The notes below the pieces were generated by a model, which saw only the letters and a program-made list of their open reading frames with translations, was not told the origin of the DNA and did no database searches. The translations under genes and the position numbers were made by a program. A stretch of DNA of 6,280 nt from Schleiferiaceae bacterium (GTDB taxonomy: Bacteria > Bacteroidota > Bacteroidia > Flavobacteriales > Schleiferiaceae): the NCBI GenBank assembly GCA_022424815.1, contig JAKMGS010000101.1, forward strand, positions 1 through 6,280, written 5' to 3'. Of this stretch, positions 1 through 5,829 are shown in pieces. Positions within the stretch are counted from its first letter, which is position 1. The number at the start of each line of letters is the position of its first letter.

Positions 1-1
1 G

Positions 2-922
2 GATTTGGAGGTAGAGCGCGGTGATCGCGTGGCCTTCGTAGGACAAAACGGCCAGGGAAAATCTACCTTGGTAAAGGCCTTGCTGAAAGAGATTCCTGCG
101 GATGGTTTGATGGAATTGGGGCACAATGTCATGGTGGGCTATTTTGCCCAAGACCAAGCAGATGCCCTTGATGGCAGTAAAACGGCTTTACAGACCATCG
201 AGGATGCCTCTCCTGAGGAAATGCGCAAGCATGCGCGCAGTATGTTGGGTGCCTTTATGTTTAGAGGAGAGGATGTCGATAAAAAGGTTAAAGTTTTGAG
301 TGGCGGGGAGCGTGGCCGATTAGCACTTTGTAAGCTCCTGCTTAATCCTATCAATTTCTTGGTGATGGATGAGCCTACGAACCACTTGGATATGAATAGT
401 AAGGACGTGCTCAAGCAAAGCCTTCAAGCCTTTGACGGTACGCTGTTGGTGGTAAGCCACGACCGTGAGTTTTTGGAGGGGTTGGTCACCAAGACTATCG
501 AGTTCAGGGACCACAAGGTCAAAACGATTTTGGGGGGTATTGAATACTATCTCGAGCAAAGAAAATTGGAATCGATGCGAGAGGTCGAGGCGAAATCGGC
601 CCAAAAAAATGTTCAAAAAGCCAAAGGAGCTGATAATAGTGGCCTGAATTATAAGGAGCGTAAGCAGCTAGAGAAAGATTTGCGCAGTGTGGTGCGGAAA
701 TTGGAGGAAGTTGAGCAAGAAATTGAGAACTTAGAGGAAGAAATAAACGCTTGGGACGAGCAGCTCGCCGATCCGCAGGAATGCAAGGCGCTCATGGCTG
801 ATCCAGATTTTTATCCCAAGTATGAAGAAAAAAAGTCCGTGACTAGCGGCAAAATGGAATTATGGGAGCAACTCAACGAAGAAAAAGAGGCCTTGGAATC
901 GCGATTATCGGAAGCCTCCTAA
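2..922 (+). CDS. ABC-F family ATPase, C-terminal half (5' end outside window)
   Basis: This is the second nucleotide-binding domain and C-terminal tail of a ribosome-associated ABC-F ATPase, a soluble family that acts on translation and has no membrane domain. Counting from the TTG at position 5, the Walker A motif GQNGQGKST is at residues 13-21, the Q-loop Gln is near 49, the signature LSGGE is at 98-102, Walker B plus catalytic Glu (VMDE) is at 120-123, and the H-switch is His152 in VVSHD. Residues about 215-300 are Glu/Lys-rich heptads that should form the coiled-coil C-terminal extension found in several ABC-F branches. The frame stays open to the left edge, so the TTG is not the true start and the first ATPase domain and linker are missing (family members usually run 530-650 residues). 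The subfamily (Uup-, YheS- or YdiF-like) cannot be settled without the N-terminal half. Its last 61 bases overlap the next gene in another frame. Confidence 0.93.
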   Translation, partial: DLEVERGDRVAFVGQNGQGKSTLVKALLKEIPADGLMELGHNVMVGYFAQDQADALDGSKTALQTIEDASPEEMRKHARSMLGAFMFRGEDVDKKVKVLSGGERGRLALCKLLLNPINFLVMDEPTNHLDMNSKDVLKQSLQAFDGTLLVVSHDREFLEGLVTKTIEFRDHKVKTILGGIEYYLEQRKLESMREVEAKSAQKNVQKAKGADNSGLNYKERKQLEKDLRSVVRKLEEVEQEIENLEEEINAWDEQLADPQECKALMADPDFYPKYEEKKSVTSGKMELWEQLNEEKEALESRLSEAS

Positions 923-2454
923 GCGTAAACCTTTGGGCACAACCGAAGCTTGTCGTTCAAGTTGTGGTTGATCAGATGCGCGCAGAATACTTGCAGCGCT
1001 TTGACCACCAGTTTGCACCTGATGGTGGCTTTAGAATGTTGATAGACAGCGGTTTTTCGTATTCCAATACTCATTATAACTACATCCCTACCTACACGGG
1101 GCCTGGGCACGCGAGTATTTCTACCGGTACAACGCCTAAATACCACGGTGTGGTGGCGAACGATTGGTGGGACAATCGCACCGCCAGTGAGGTCTATTGT
1201 GCGCAGGATATGGATATGAAGCCGGTAGGTACGGTAGAGAGCTCGAGCAAGCGCTCTCCGAAAAACTTACGCTCACTGACTTTCTCGGACGGCATCAAGC
1301 TCTATACGAACAACCAAGGAAAATCATTTGGGGTGAGTGTCAAGGATCGCGGAGCAATTTTCCCGGCGGGTCATATGGCGGACGGCGCGTATTGGCTAGA
1401 TGGCGCGATGCACTTTGTGACTTCCACTTATTATACCAATGAATTGCCGGAATATCTGCAAGATTTTAATTCAAAGGAATTAGCTATGAAGCAAATGCGC
1501 CGCGGATGGCGATTGGAGCTTTCCCCACGTAAGTATGAGCTGAGTTTGGAGGATGAGAATCCTTTTGAACCAAAGCTGAATAACGAGACCTCTTCCTTCC
1601 CCTATGATCTCGAGAAAATGGTGGAGCAACGTGGTTTGGGGATATTGAAGAATACGCCTATCGGAAATGAGATGGTGTTGGAGATGGCCCTTTTGCTGCT
1701 GAAGGAAGAAGATCTTGGGAGCGATGAATTCACTGATTTCTTGGGCGTGAGTTTCTCTTCGCCGGATTATGCAGGACATACTTGGGGCGTGCGCTCTCGT
1801 GAGGTGCATGATATGTATTTAAAGTTGGATGCCCAATTAGGCCAGCTCATCAAAGTCCTCGACAAGGAAGTTGGGCGCGATCAGTACATCATCTACCTCA
1901 CTGCAGATCATGGGGCGAGCGAAAACCCAAATCATCTGCGAAACTTCGGCTACGATGTGCGTAACTATGCCAATGCCGATGTGGTGGCCATGCTGAATGA
2001 TGCCATCGTCGAGGAGATGGATGTGGAAGTAAACTTGGAAAACGCCGTTTCCAAAATCATTAATCACCACCTGTATTTGAATGATTGGGCCAAGCCGTAT
2101 GCGGAGGAGATCGCTAAAATCATCGAACAAGTAGATCCTTTTGTTCATGTCTATACCGCAAATGAGGTACGCAGGCCGGGAAATGAAGAACTAGCCCTAC
2201 TTCTTCACGAGGGATACCAAACCAGGTTTGCTGGGGATTTGATATTCCAGCTTCAACCGAATTGTATTTTCTACGGTCCTACGGGTTCCACCCACGGTAC
2301 GGGCTATACCTACGACACACATGTGCCATTCTTGATGATGGGTGCCGGAGTAAGTGTGGGAAGCAGCCATGAAAAGATGCACATTACGGATGTGGTGGAT
2401 AAGGTCGCTGAGAAGGCGTACTTGCCGTATGCGCCCAACAGCTTGATTCATTAG
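862..2454 (+). CDS. pafA: PafA-type alkaline phosphatase (phosphate monoesterase), exported
   Basis: A 530-residue metallophosphatase of the alkaline phosphatase superfamily, PafA branch, expected to release phosphate from phosphomonoesters in the periplasm or outside the cell. Residues 1-27 look like a Sec signal peptide: a basic stretch (RRKR), a hydrophobic stretch at about 11-25, and likely cleavage after Ala26 or Gln27. Family ligands can be placed by motif: Asp37 (VVVDQM), the nucleophile Thr79 (YTGPGHAS), Asn100 (ANDWWD), Lys161 and Arg163 (VKDRG), Asp302 and His306 (PDYAGH), Asp349 and His350 (TADHG), and probably His478 (STHGTG). The Asn/Lys/Arg set is the one that marks monoesterases. 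The start at 862 is well fixed: an in-frame TAG lies at 844-846, and this is the only ATG before the hydrophobic stretch. The next ATG (976) would remove the first conserved strand. The 5' end overlaps the ABC-F gene by 61 bases, suggesting co-transcription and coupled translation. There is no type IX C-terminal sorting domain. Confidence 0.93.
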   Translation: MGATQRRKRGLGIAIIGSLLSVNLWAQPKLVVQVVVDQMRAEYLQRFDHQFAPDGGFRMLIDSGFSYSNTHYNYIPTYTGPGHASISTGTTPKYHGVVANDWWDNRTASEVYCAQDMDMKPVGTVESSSKRSPKNLRSLTFSDGIKLYTNNQGKSFGVSVKDRGAIFPAGHMADGAYWLDGAMHFVTSTYYTNELPEYLQDFNSKELAMKQMRRGWRLELSPRKYELSLEDENPFEPKLNNETSSFPYDLEKMVEQRGLGILKNTPIGNEMVLEMALLLLKEEDLGSDEFTDFLGVSFSSPDYAGHTWGVRSREVHDMYLKLDAQLGQLIKVLDKEVGRDQYIIYLTADHGASENPNHLRNFGYDVRNYANADVVAMLNDAIVEEMDVEVNLENAVSKIINHHLYLNDWAKPYAEEIAKIIEQVDPFVHVYTANEVRRPGNEELALLLHEGYQTRFAGDLIFQLQPNCIFYGPTGSTHGTGYTYDTHVPFLMMGAGVSVGSSHEKMHITDVVDKVAEKAYLPYAPNSLIH

Positions 2455-2505
2455 AGGCAAAGTTCCTATATTAGTAAGGAACAAACTCGCTAAATAATTA
2501 CACTT

Positions 2506-2745
2506 ATGAAAAAAGCCCTACTAATCTTAGGCGTAGGCTTTGCCCTAGCCTCGTGTGGAAATGCATTCTGTGATTGTGATGTCTATGAAGACGATTACTC
2601 TTGGGACGGTTTCCAGTACCAATTAGAAAATTCAGCCCTCACCGTGGAAGATACTTGTGTAGATCCAGGTGTTTTAGACTCTGCTACTGCCGGTGGTGGT
2701 GCCACTCCATCGTATTTGACAGTAACGCGCGCGGAGTGTCCGTAA
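2506..2745 (+). CDS. Small Cys-rich lipoprotein of unknown function
   Basis: A 79-residue protein that I do not recognise. It starts with a classical lipoprotein signal: MKK, a hydrophobic run (4-14), and lipobox LASC with the lipidated Cys at residue 17. The mature part is about 63 residues, acidic at 25-34, with four further cysteines (22, 24, 51, 78) that could form two disulfides in the periplasm. A short Gly/Ala/Thr stretch (61-67) precedes a possible terminal beta strand (69-75). The body composition (Asp, Tyr, Ser, Thr) is usual for small exported Bacteroidota proteins. The gene begins 51 bases after the phosphatase stop, has no Shine-Dalgarno, and is followed 17 bases after its stop by a strong terminator, so it may be the last gene of the phosphatase transcript. 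The signal peptide and terminator make it a credible gene despite its size. Confidence 0.75.
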   Translation: MKKALLILGVGFALASCGNAFCDCDVYEDDYSWDGFQYQLENSALTVEDTCVDPGVLDSATAGGGATPSYLTVTRAECP

Positions 2746-2762
2746 GCGAAATCATATTGTAC

Positions 2763-2791
2763 AAAAAAGGCGCCCGGAGGGCGCCTTTTTT
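2763..2791. terminator. Bidirectional intrinsic terminator between convergent genes
   Basis: A perfect 7-bp GC stem (GGCGCCC at 2769-2775 with GGGCGCC at 2779-2785) closes a 3-base loop. It is flanked by six A on the left (2763-2768) and seven T on the right (2786-2792), so it works as a Rho-independent terminator in both directions. It ends the lipoprotein gene (+) and the ExbB-like gene (-, stop at 2808). A near copy lies at 4500-4528. Confidence 0.92.
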
Positions 2792-2807
2792 TATTCGTCC
2801 GAAAATT

Positions 2808-3119
2808 TTACTTCCCAGTGAATTTCATGACGATTTGAATCAGAAGGCCCACACTGTAAATGAGTAAACCATAAATAGCAGTAATGCTAGATACCTTTAG
2901 TCCACCTGCCATCATGGTTTGGCTAACACCACCCATCTGCTCGATACCTTCGAAGGCGCCGAAAAGACCTATTATTTGGCCTAAGAAACCAACTGCGAGG
3001 GCCAATAGGCCTAATTCCTTTACGCCGCTCTTGCACACGGCGGCATAAATCATCAACAAAAAAATCAGGGTAAGGATCCCCATAAACAGCGGGCCACCCA
3101 TCATGAAGTAGTCTAACAT
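2808..3119 (-). CDS. Mini ExbB/TolQ/MotA-like inner-membrane protein
   Basis: A 103-residue very hydrophobic protein with three predicted membrane segments at about 7-28, 36-56 and 77-98. The stretch from about 42 to 95 resembles the core of MotA/TolQ/ExbB proton-channel proteins: a Gly-rich helix ending in GLFGAFEGIEQMGGVS, then a loop with AGGLKVSSIT and a last Gly-rich helix, in the order found around TM2-TM3 of ExbB. ExbB and TolQ are usually 200 residues or more with a large cytoplasmic domain; here the loop after the first helix is about eight residues. No ExbD/TolR-type partner is adjacent. The product could be a small channel-like subunit or a relative that has lost proton transfer; function is inferred only from this resemblance. 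It lies downstream of the ompA-like gene but behind that gene's terminator, so it probably has its own promoter. There is no Shine-Dalgarno before the ATG. Confidence 0.78.
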   Translation of the reverse strand: MLDYFMMGGPLFMGILTLIFLLMIYAAVCKSGVKELGLLALAVGFLGQIIGLFGAFEGIEQMGGVSQTMMAGGLKVSSITAIYGLLIYSVGLLIQIVMKFTGK

Positions 3120-3166
3120 AATCTTGTAAGTTTCGAGTTACTCCAATATAATGCCAAAATTGGACC

Positions 3167-3191
3167 AAAAAAAACCCGGCTTAAGGCCGGG
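3167..3191 (-). terminator. Intrinsic terminator of the ompA-like gene
   Basis: Read on the minus strand, CCCGGC (3191-3186) pairs with GCCGGG (3180-3175) around a short CTTAA loop (3185-3181), followed directly by eight T (3174-3167). It begins about 26 bases after the stop codon of the OmpA-family gene. The plus-strand reading has only a broken T-run (CTTTCTG), so it looks one-directional. Confidence 0.9.
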
Positions 3192-3216
3192 CTTTCTGTA
3201 GTATTTAAAAAAGATC

Positions 3217-4041
3217 TTATTTCAATCCTTCCTCGATCAATTTGTTGAATTCTTCCAGCTTTGGCAATACAACGATACGAGTACGACGGTTCGAAGCACG
3301 GCCCTCACGGGTGTCATTACTTGCAACCGGAACATGCTCACCACGGCCTGCAGCAGTCATGCGCTCAGGAGCAATGCTGAAGTCATTTTGAAGAATACGC
3401 ACAATGTTTGTTGCGCGACGTGCGCTCAATTCCCAGTTATCGCTGATACAATCTGTAGCAATAGGATCAGAATCTGTGTGACCTTCTACAAGAATTTCCA
3501 GAGTTGGTTTTGCCTGCATGATTTTCGCAACTTTTCCAAGAACTGCCTTAGCCTCTTTACTCACGTAGTCAGATCCCGGACGGAACATCAACTTGTCGCT
3601 AAGGTTTACATAAACAACACCTTTTTCAACGCTAATTTGAACGTCTTCATCATTCATGTCACCGAGAGCACCTTTCAGAGAGTTTACCAGAGCGAACGTC
3701 ACACTATCCTTACGGTTCATCGCGTCCTGTAGACGTGTGATAGTAACATCCTTTTCATTAATACTCTCTAATGTTTTCTCCATGTTTTCAGCGTTGGTTG
3801 CGCTCATCGCTGTTAAATCACCCACTTGTTTTGCCAAGTCAGCTTTATCCGCTTTTAAGTCTGCCAACTGTTGAGTCCGTGCGTCTTTTGCTGCCAATGC
3901 TGAAGCCAGTTCAAGTTTTGCACCGCTCAATTTATCAGAAGTAGCTTGCTGCAATTCTTCAAGCTCAACGTATTTCTTCTTACTTACACAGCTCGTTAAG
4001 GTAAACGCAGCTGCTAAAGCCATTACAAGTACTTTTTTCAT
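3217..4041 (-). CDS. OmpA-family peptidoglycan-binding lipoprotein with coiled coil
   Basis: A 274-residue envelope protein likely to tether the outer membrane to peptidoglycan. Residues 1-17 are a lipoprotein signal with lipobox LTSC (lipidated Cys18), followed by a Lys-rich start (VSKKKYVELEEL). Residues about 25-115 are Ala/Leu/Lys/Asp-rich heptads expected to form a long coiled coil. Residues about 140-260 are an OmpA C-terminal domain, with VEGHTDSD at 185-192, NWELSARRA at 202-210 and NRRTRI at 251-256. These carry the conserved Asp and Arg that in OmpA/Pal bind diaminopimelate in peptidoglycan. A basic and acidic tail follows (261-274). There is no beta-barrel, so it resembles a Pal-like or YiaD-like lipoprotein more than OmpA itself. 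A Bacteroidota-type promoter lies upstream (4064-4093) and a terminator downstream. It diverges from the Cys-rich protein gene with 103 bases between the starts. Confidence 0.93.
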   Translation of the reverse strand: MKKVLVMALAAAFTLTSCVSKKKYVELEELQQATSDKLSGAKLELASALAAKDARTQQLADLKADKADLAKQVGDLTAMSATNAENMEKTLESINEKDVTITRLQDAMNRKDSVTFALVNSLKGALGDMNDEDVQISVEKGVVYVNLSDKLMFRPGSDYVSKEAKAVLGKVAKIMQAKPTLEILVEGHTDSDPIATDCISDNWELSARRATNIVRILQNDFSIAPERMTAAGRGEHVPVASNDTREGRASNRRTRIVVLPKLEEFNKLIEEGLK

Positions 4042-4063
4042 TTTGGATACTTTGATTTGACGA

Positions 4064-4093
4064 CAAAAATAAGAAGAATTACGACCTCACAAG
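4064..4093 (-). promoter_or_regulatory. Putative Bacteroidota promoter for the ompA-like gene
   Basis: On the minus strand, TATTTTTG (4071-4064) matches the -7 consensus TAnnTTTG exactly. CTTG (4093-4090) matches a -33 TTG/TTTG element, with an 18-base spacer. Transcription would start near 4059, giving a leader of about 18 bases before the ATG at 4041. The match is by eye and unverified. Confidence 0.6.
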
Positions 4094-4144
4094 GGGTTAG
4101 GTATGAGATTTCACTAACTTAGGATCAGTAAAACTCAAAAACGC

Positions 4145-4483
4145 ATGAAAAAATTTGTCCTTACCCTAAGCTTCTTAGCGTTTACCGTGGCTGTTAGCGC
4201 TCAAGAAAAGCCGCAAAACGCTGAATCTAAGCATGTTTGCGCTGAACAGTGCGATCATGGCACCATGGCTATGGCAGAGAAGAAATCTTGCTGTTCTGAG
4301 AAAGCAGGGGATGCCAAAGCTTGTTCGGAAAAGAAAGAAACTGCTGTTGTAGAGAAGAAATCTTGCTGCTCAGAAAAGGAAACGGCTGGTGCATCATGTA
4401 CTGATAAGCCGAATCAAACTGCCGCAGCTGGCGAAAAAAAGAGCTGCTGTAGCAAGCCTGCCGGAGCAGGTACCGAAAAATAA
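4145..4483 (+). CDS. Secreted Cys-rich protein with repeated EKKSCC motifs
   Basis: A 112-residue protein of unknown function. Residues 1-19 are a Sec signal peptide (MKKF, hydrophobic 5-16, cleavage near VSA-Q20) with no lipobox, so it is probably soluble in the periplasm or exported. The mature part has ten cysteines (32, 36, 49, 50, 60, 74, 75, 85, 101, 102). Six occur as Cys-Cys pairs inside EKKSCCS, repeated at residues 45, 70 and 97. The first two repeats are followed by a further Cys at 60 and 85, giving a unit of about 25 residues. An opening CAEQCDHG (32-39) is a CxxxC with Asp and His. The rest is Lys, Glu, Ala and Ser and should be disordered if no metal or disulfide orders it. Metal binding or a thiol buffer role is inference from composition. 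It diverges from the ompA-like gene and converges on a thioredoxin-like gene. There is no Shine-Dalgarno and no convincing promoter. Confidence 0.8.
   Translation: MKKFVLTLSFLAFTVAVSAQEKPQNAESKHVCAEQCDHGTMAMAEKKSCCSEKAGDAKACSEKKETAVVEKKSCCSEKETAGASCTDKPNQTAAAGEKKSCCSKPAGAGTEK
4277..4450 (+). repeat. Three direct in-gene repeats encoding EKKSCC
   Basis: The copies start at codons 45 (4277), 70 (4352) and 97 (4433). The first two share the same 18 bases (AGAGAAGAAATCTTGCTG at 4276-4293 and 4351-4368), spaced exactly 75 bases, or 25 codons, apart. The third keeps the amino acids but not the codons (AAA-AAG-AGC-TGC-TGT). This fits internal duplication, with the third copy older or independently drifted. 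Confidence 0.85.
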
Positions 4484-4499
4484 TTTGATATCATTCCAC

Positions 4500-4528
4500 A
4501 AAAAAGGCGCCCTTGGGGCGCCTTTTTT
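4500..4528. terminator. Bidirectional intrinsic terminator, near copy of the one at 2763-2791
   Basis: The stem GGCGCCC (4506-4512) pairs with GGGCGCC (4516-4522) around a 3-base loop (TTG), with six A on the left (4500-4505) and six T on the right (4523-4528). It terminates the Cys-rich gene (+) and the thioredoxin-like gene (-). The minus-strand stop codon TAA (4529-4527) runs directly into the A/T part of the stem. Confidence 0.92.
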
Positions 4529-5795
4529 ATTTGTCCTTGCCCGCCAAATAGTCGTCGATAAAAGTGCGGAGTGTGGTTTCCACATCGAGGTTCTTGGCGA
4601 TGATATTCTTGTCTTTATCTAACACGAGCTTCTTGGGCGTTGTAGGGATATAGTAATACCATAAAAAGTTCGGGCGTTCGAAATCACTTTCATAGCCGTT
4701 GATCCAGGTGAGATCATGCTCTGCAATGTATTTTTCCCAATCACTAAATTCATTCTCAAGAGTAATCGTGACCACTTCTACCCCTTGGTCTTTGTATTCT
4801 TCGTAGAATTTCTTCAAACGCGGTGTTTCTTTTCTACAGTGCCCACAAGTGCTGTCCCAGAAGTATAAGATGGTAATAGGACTTTCCACATCTGTCAATT
4901 TGATGCGGCCACGGTCCTTGGTGTCGAAGGCGAAGTTTGGTGCAGGATTGCCAATAAGTTCCGTTGCTAATCCTTCTGCCTTTTCTCGAATCTGGGCTAA
5001 ATCATTCTTACTCACCCAATCCGCGTAGTCTGGACGGTAGAACTGCTGAGCCAACCATACAAATACCTCATCCTCACCCATGTATTGTGATGTTTCATAA
5101 TGATACGTGGCCGAGCTGATCAGGACTTTACGTACTTTTTCATCCATGGGACCTGCCAGTAATTGGGTCAAGTGATGGATGATGGTGTCCGGTTCGTGAC
5201 CAAGAACCTGCTCGAAATAAATGGTCCTATTCTTTTCGAAGAAGGGGTTGATCAAAGTACTAGGGGAATTCAGGTTGGTGTAATCCCAAAAGTGATTGCG
5301 CAACCAGTAGACATTCGTATCCGGGTTGAGTGGAAGGATTTGAGGTAGAAGAAAATCTCGTAAGACGGGATCTTCAATGCCCAGCATAAAAGCGCGCACT
5401 TCTTCCTCCGAGGGCTCCTTTGAAATCAATGATTTAAATCCTTGAAACTCCTCGATCCCAGGGCCCTCGAGCGATACTTCCTCCAAGGCGTTGTAATCTG
5501 CATCAATAGAAAGTGTACCCTCAGAAATGACCATATCGAAAGTGTGCATCCCGTCTATGTACAGCACAAAGATGCCACGCTCCGGGTGCTCCCAAGCAGC
5601 CTCAAAACACCCCTTGCTTAGGGGAATTTCCTGCTTCACCCCAAGGCTACGGCCTCGGAAATATGCCACCTTTACATTGCTTACGCTATCGGGTAGATTG
5701 GCAATGCATCCTTTAATGGTGGGTTGGGTTTGAGCGCCTAATGGGACACTCAGCAGTAGTAGAACTAAGGCAATAAGGGTGTGGAATTTCTTCAT
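4527..5795 (-). CDS. TlpA/ResA-like periplasmic thioredoxin with long N-terminal domain
   Basis: A 422-residue exported thiol-disulfide protein. Residues 1-21 are a signal peptide (MKKF, hydrophobic 7-19, cleavage near LGA). Residues about 25-115 are rich in beta strands and look like the DUF4369-type N-terminal domain common in Bacteroidota thioredoxins; about 116-275 is a helical middle region of the DUF5106 kind, both judged by eye. Residues about 280-420 form the thioredoxin/AhpC-TSA fold: the entry motif GNPAPNF (282-288), the WDSTCGHCRKE active site with Cys317 and Cys320, and TTP with the likely cis-Pro at 387. The CGHC pair is the protein-disulfide-isomerase type rather than the CEPC or CPPC of many ResA/TlpA proteins, so isomerase or oxidase activity is possible. 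Cys30 and Cys63 could form another disulfide. It lies 20 bases after the aminotransferase stop but may have its own promoter (5800-5829). No lipobox is present. Confidence 0.9.
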   Translation of the reverse strand: MKKFHTLIALVLLLLSVPLGAQTQPTIKGCIANLPDSVSNVKVAYFRGRSLGVKQEIPLSKGCFEAAWEHPERGIFVLYIDGMHTFDMVISEGTLSIDADYNALEEVSLEGPGIEEFQGFKSLISKEPSEEEVRAFMLGIEDPVLRDFLLPQILPLNPDTNVYWLRNHFWDYTNLNSPSTLINPFFEKNRTIYFEQVLGHEPDTIIHHLTQLLAGPMDEKVRKVLISSATYHYETSQYMGEDEVFVWLAQQFYRPDYADWVSKNDLAQIREKAEGLATELIGNPAPNFAFDTKDRGRIKLTDVESPITILYFWDSTCGHCRKETPRLKKFYEEYKDQGVEVVTITLENEFSDWEKYIAEHDLTWINGYESDFERPNFLWYYYIPTTPKKLVLDKDKNIIAKNLDVETTLRTFIDDYLAGKDK

Positions 5796-5799
5796 CTCT

Positions 5800-5829
5800 C
5801 AAAGATAATTTTAACTCACAGCTTATCAA
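5800..5829 (-). promoter_or_regulatory. Putative promoter directly before the thioredoxin-like gene
   Basis: On the minus strand, TATCTTTG (5807-5800) is an exact match to the -7 consensus TAnnTTTG. A TTG (5829-5827) lies 19 bases upstream, in the last codons of the aminotransferase gene. Only AGAG separates the -7 element from the ATG at 5795, so transcription would begin at or next to the start codon and give a leaderless mRNA. The same GAGAG could instead act as a weak Shine-Dalgarno on a read-through operon transcript. Confidence 0.45.

Noticed and set aside
840..930. Frameshift or sequencing error joining ABC-F and phosphatase into one broken gene
   Set aside because: Both products end or begin naturally: ABC-F finishes after a complete coiled coil, and the phosphatase has a full signal peptide and N-terminal strand.
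862..940. Twin-arginine signal for the phosphatase because of RR at residues 6-7
   Set aside because: The consensus S/T-RR-x-F-L-K is not met (QRRKRGL, no hydrophobic residue at the key position), and the basic residues follow from the overlapping ABC-F frame; Sec is more likely.
2462..2482. Inverted repeat GTTCCT / AGGAAC with a 9-base loop after the phosphatase stop, as a terminator or operator
   Set aside because: Only six pairs, modest GC and no following T-run; it may be chance. It also overlaps a weak promoter-like TATATTAG (2467-2474) with a TTG 21 bases upstream, which misses the -7 consensus at one position.
3143..3150. TATATTGG (minus strand) as a -7 element for the ExbB-like gene
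   Set aside because: One mismatch, and the nearest TTTG is only 15 bases away, inside the terminator T-run; spacing is too short to be convincing.
3334..3732. Open frame of 132 codons on the plus strand, antisense to the OmpA-domain gene
   Set aside because: It lies wholly inside a gene with clear lipoprotein and OmpA motifs; its Cys/His-rich product has no domain logic and looks like a shadow of the coding strand.
4115..4122. TAACTTAG as a -7 element for the Cys-rich gene
   Set aside because: One mismatch to TAnnTTTG and no TTG/TTTG at proper spacing upstream, so not listed as a promoter.
4394..4622. Open frames on both strands spanning the terminator at 4500-4528
   Set aside because: They run through a strong hairpin and the ends of two well-supported genes; the peptide GALGAPFLF is the hairpin translated.
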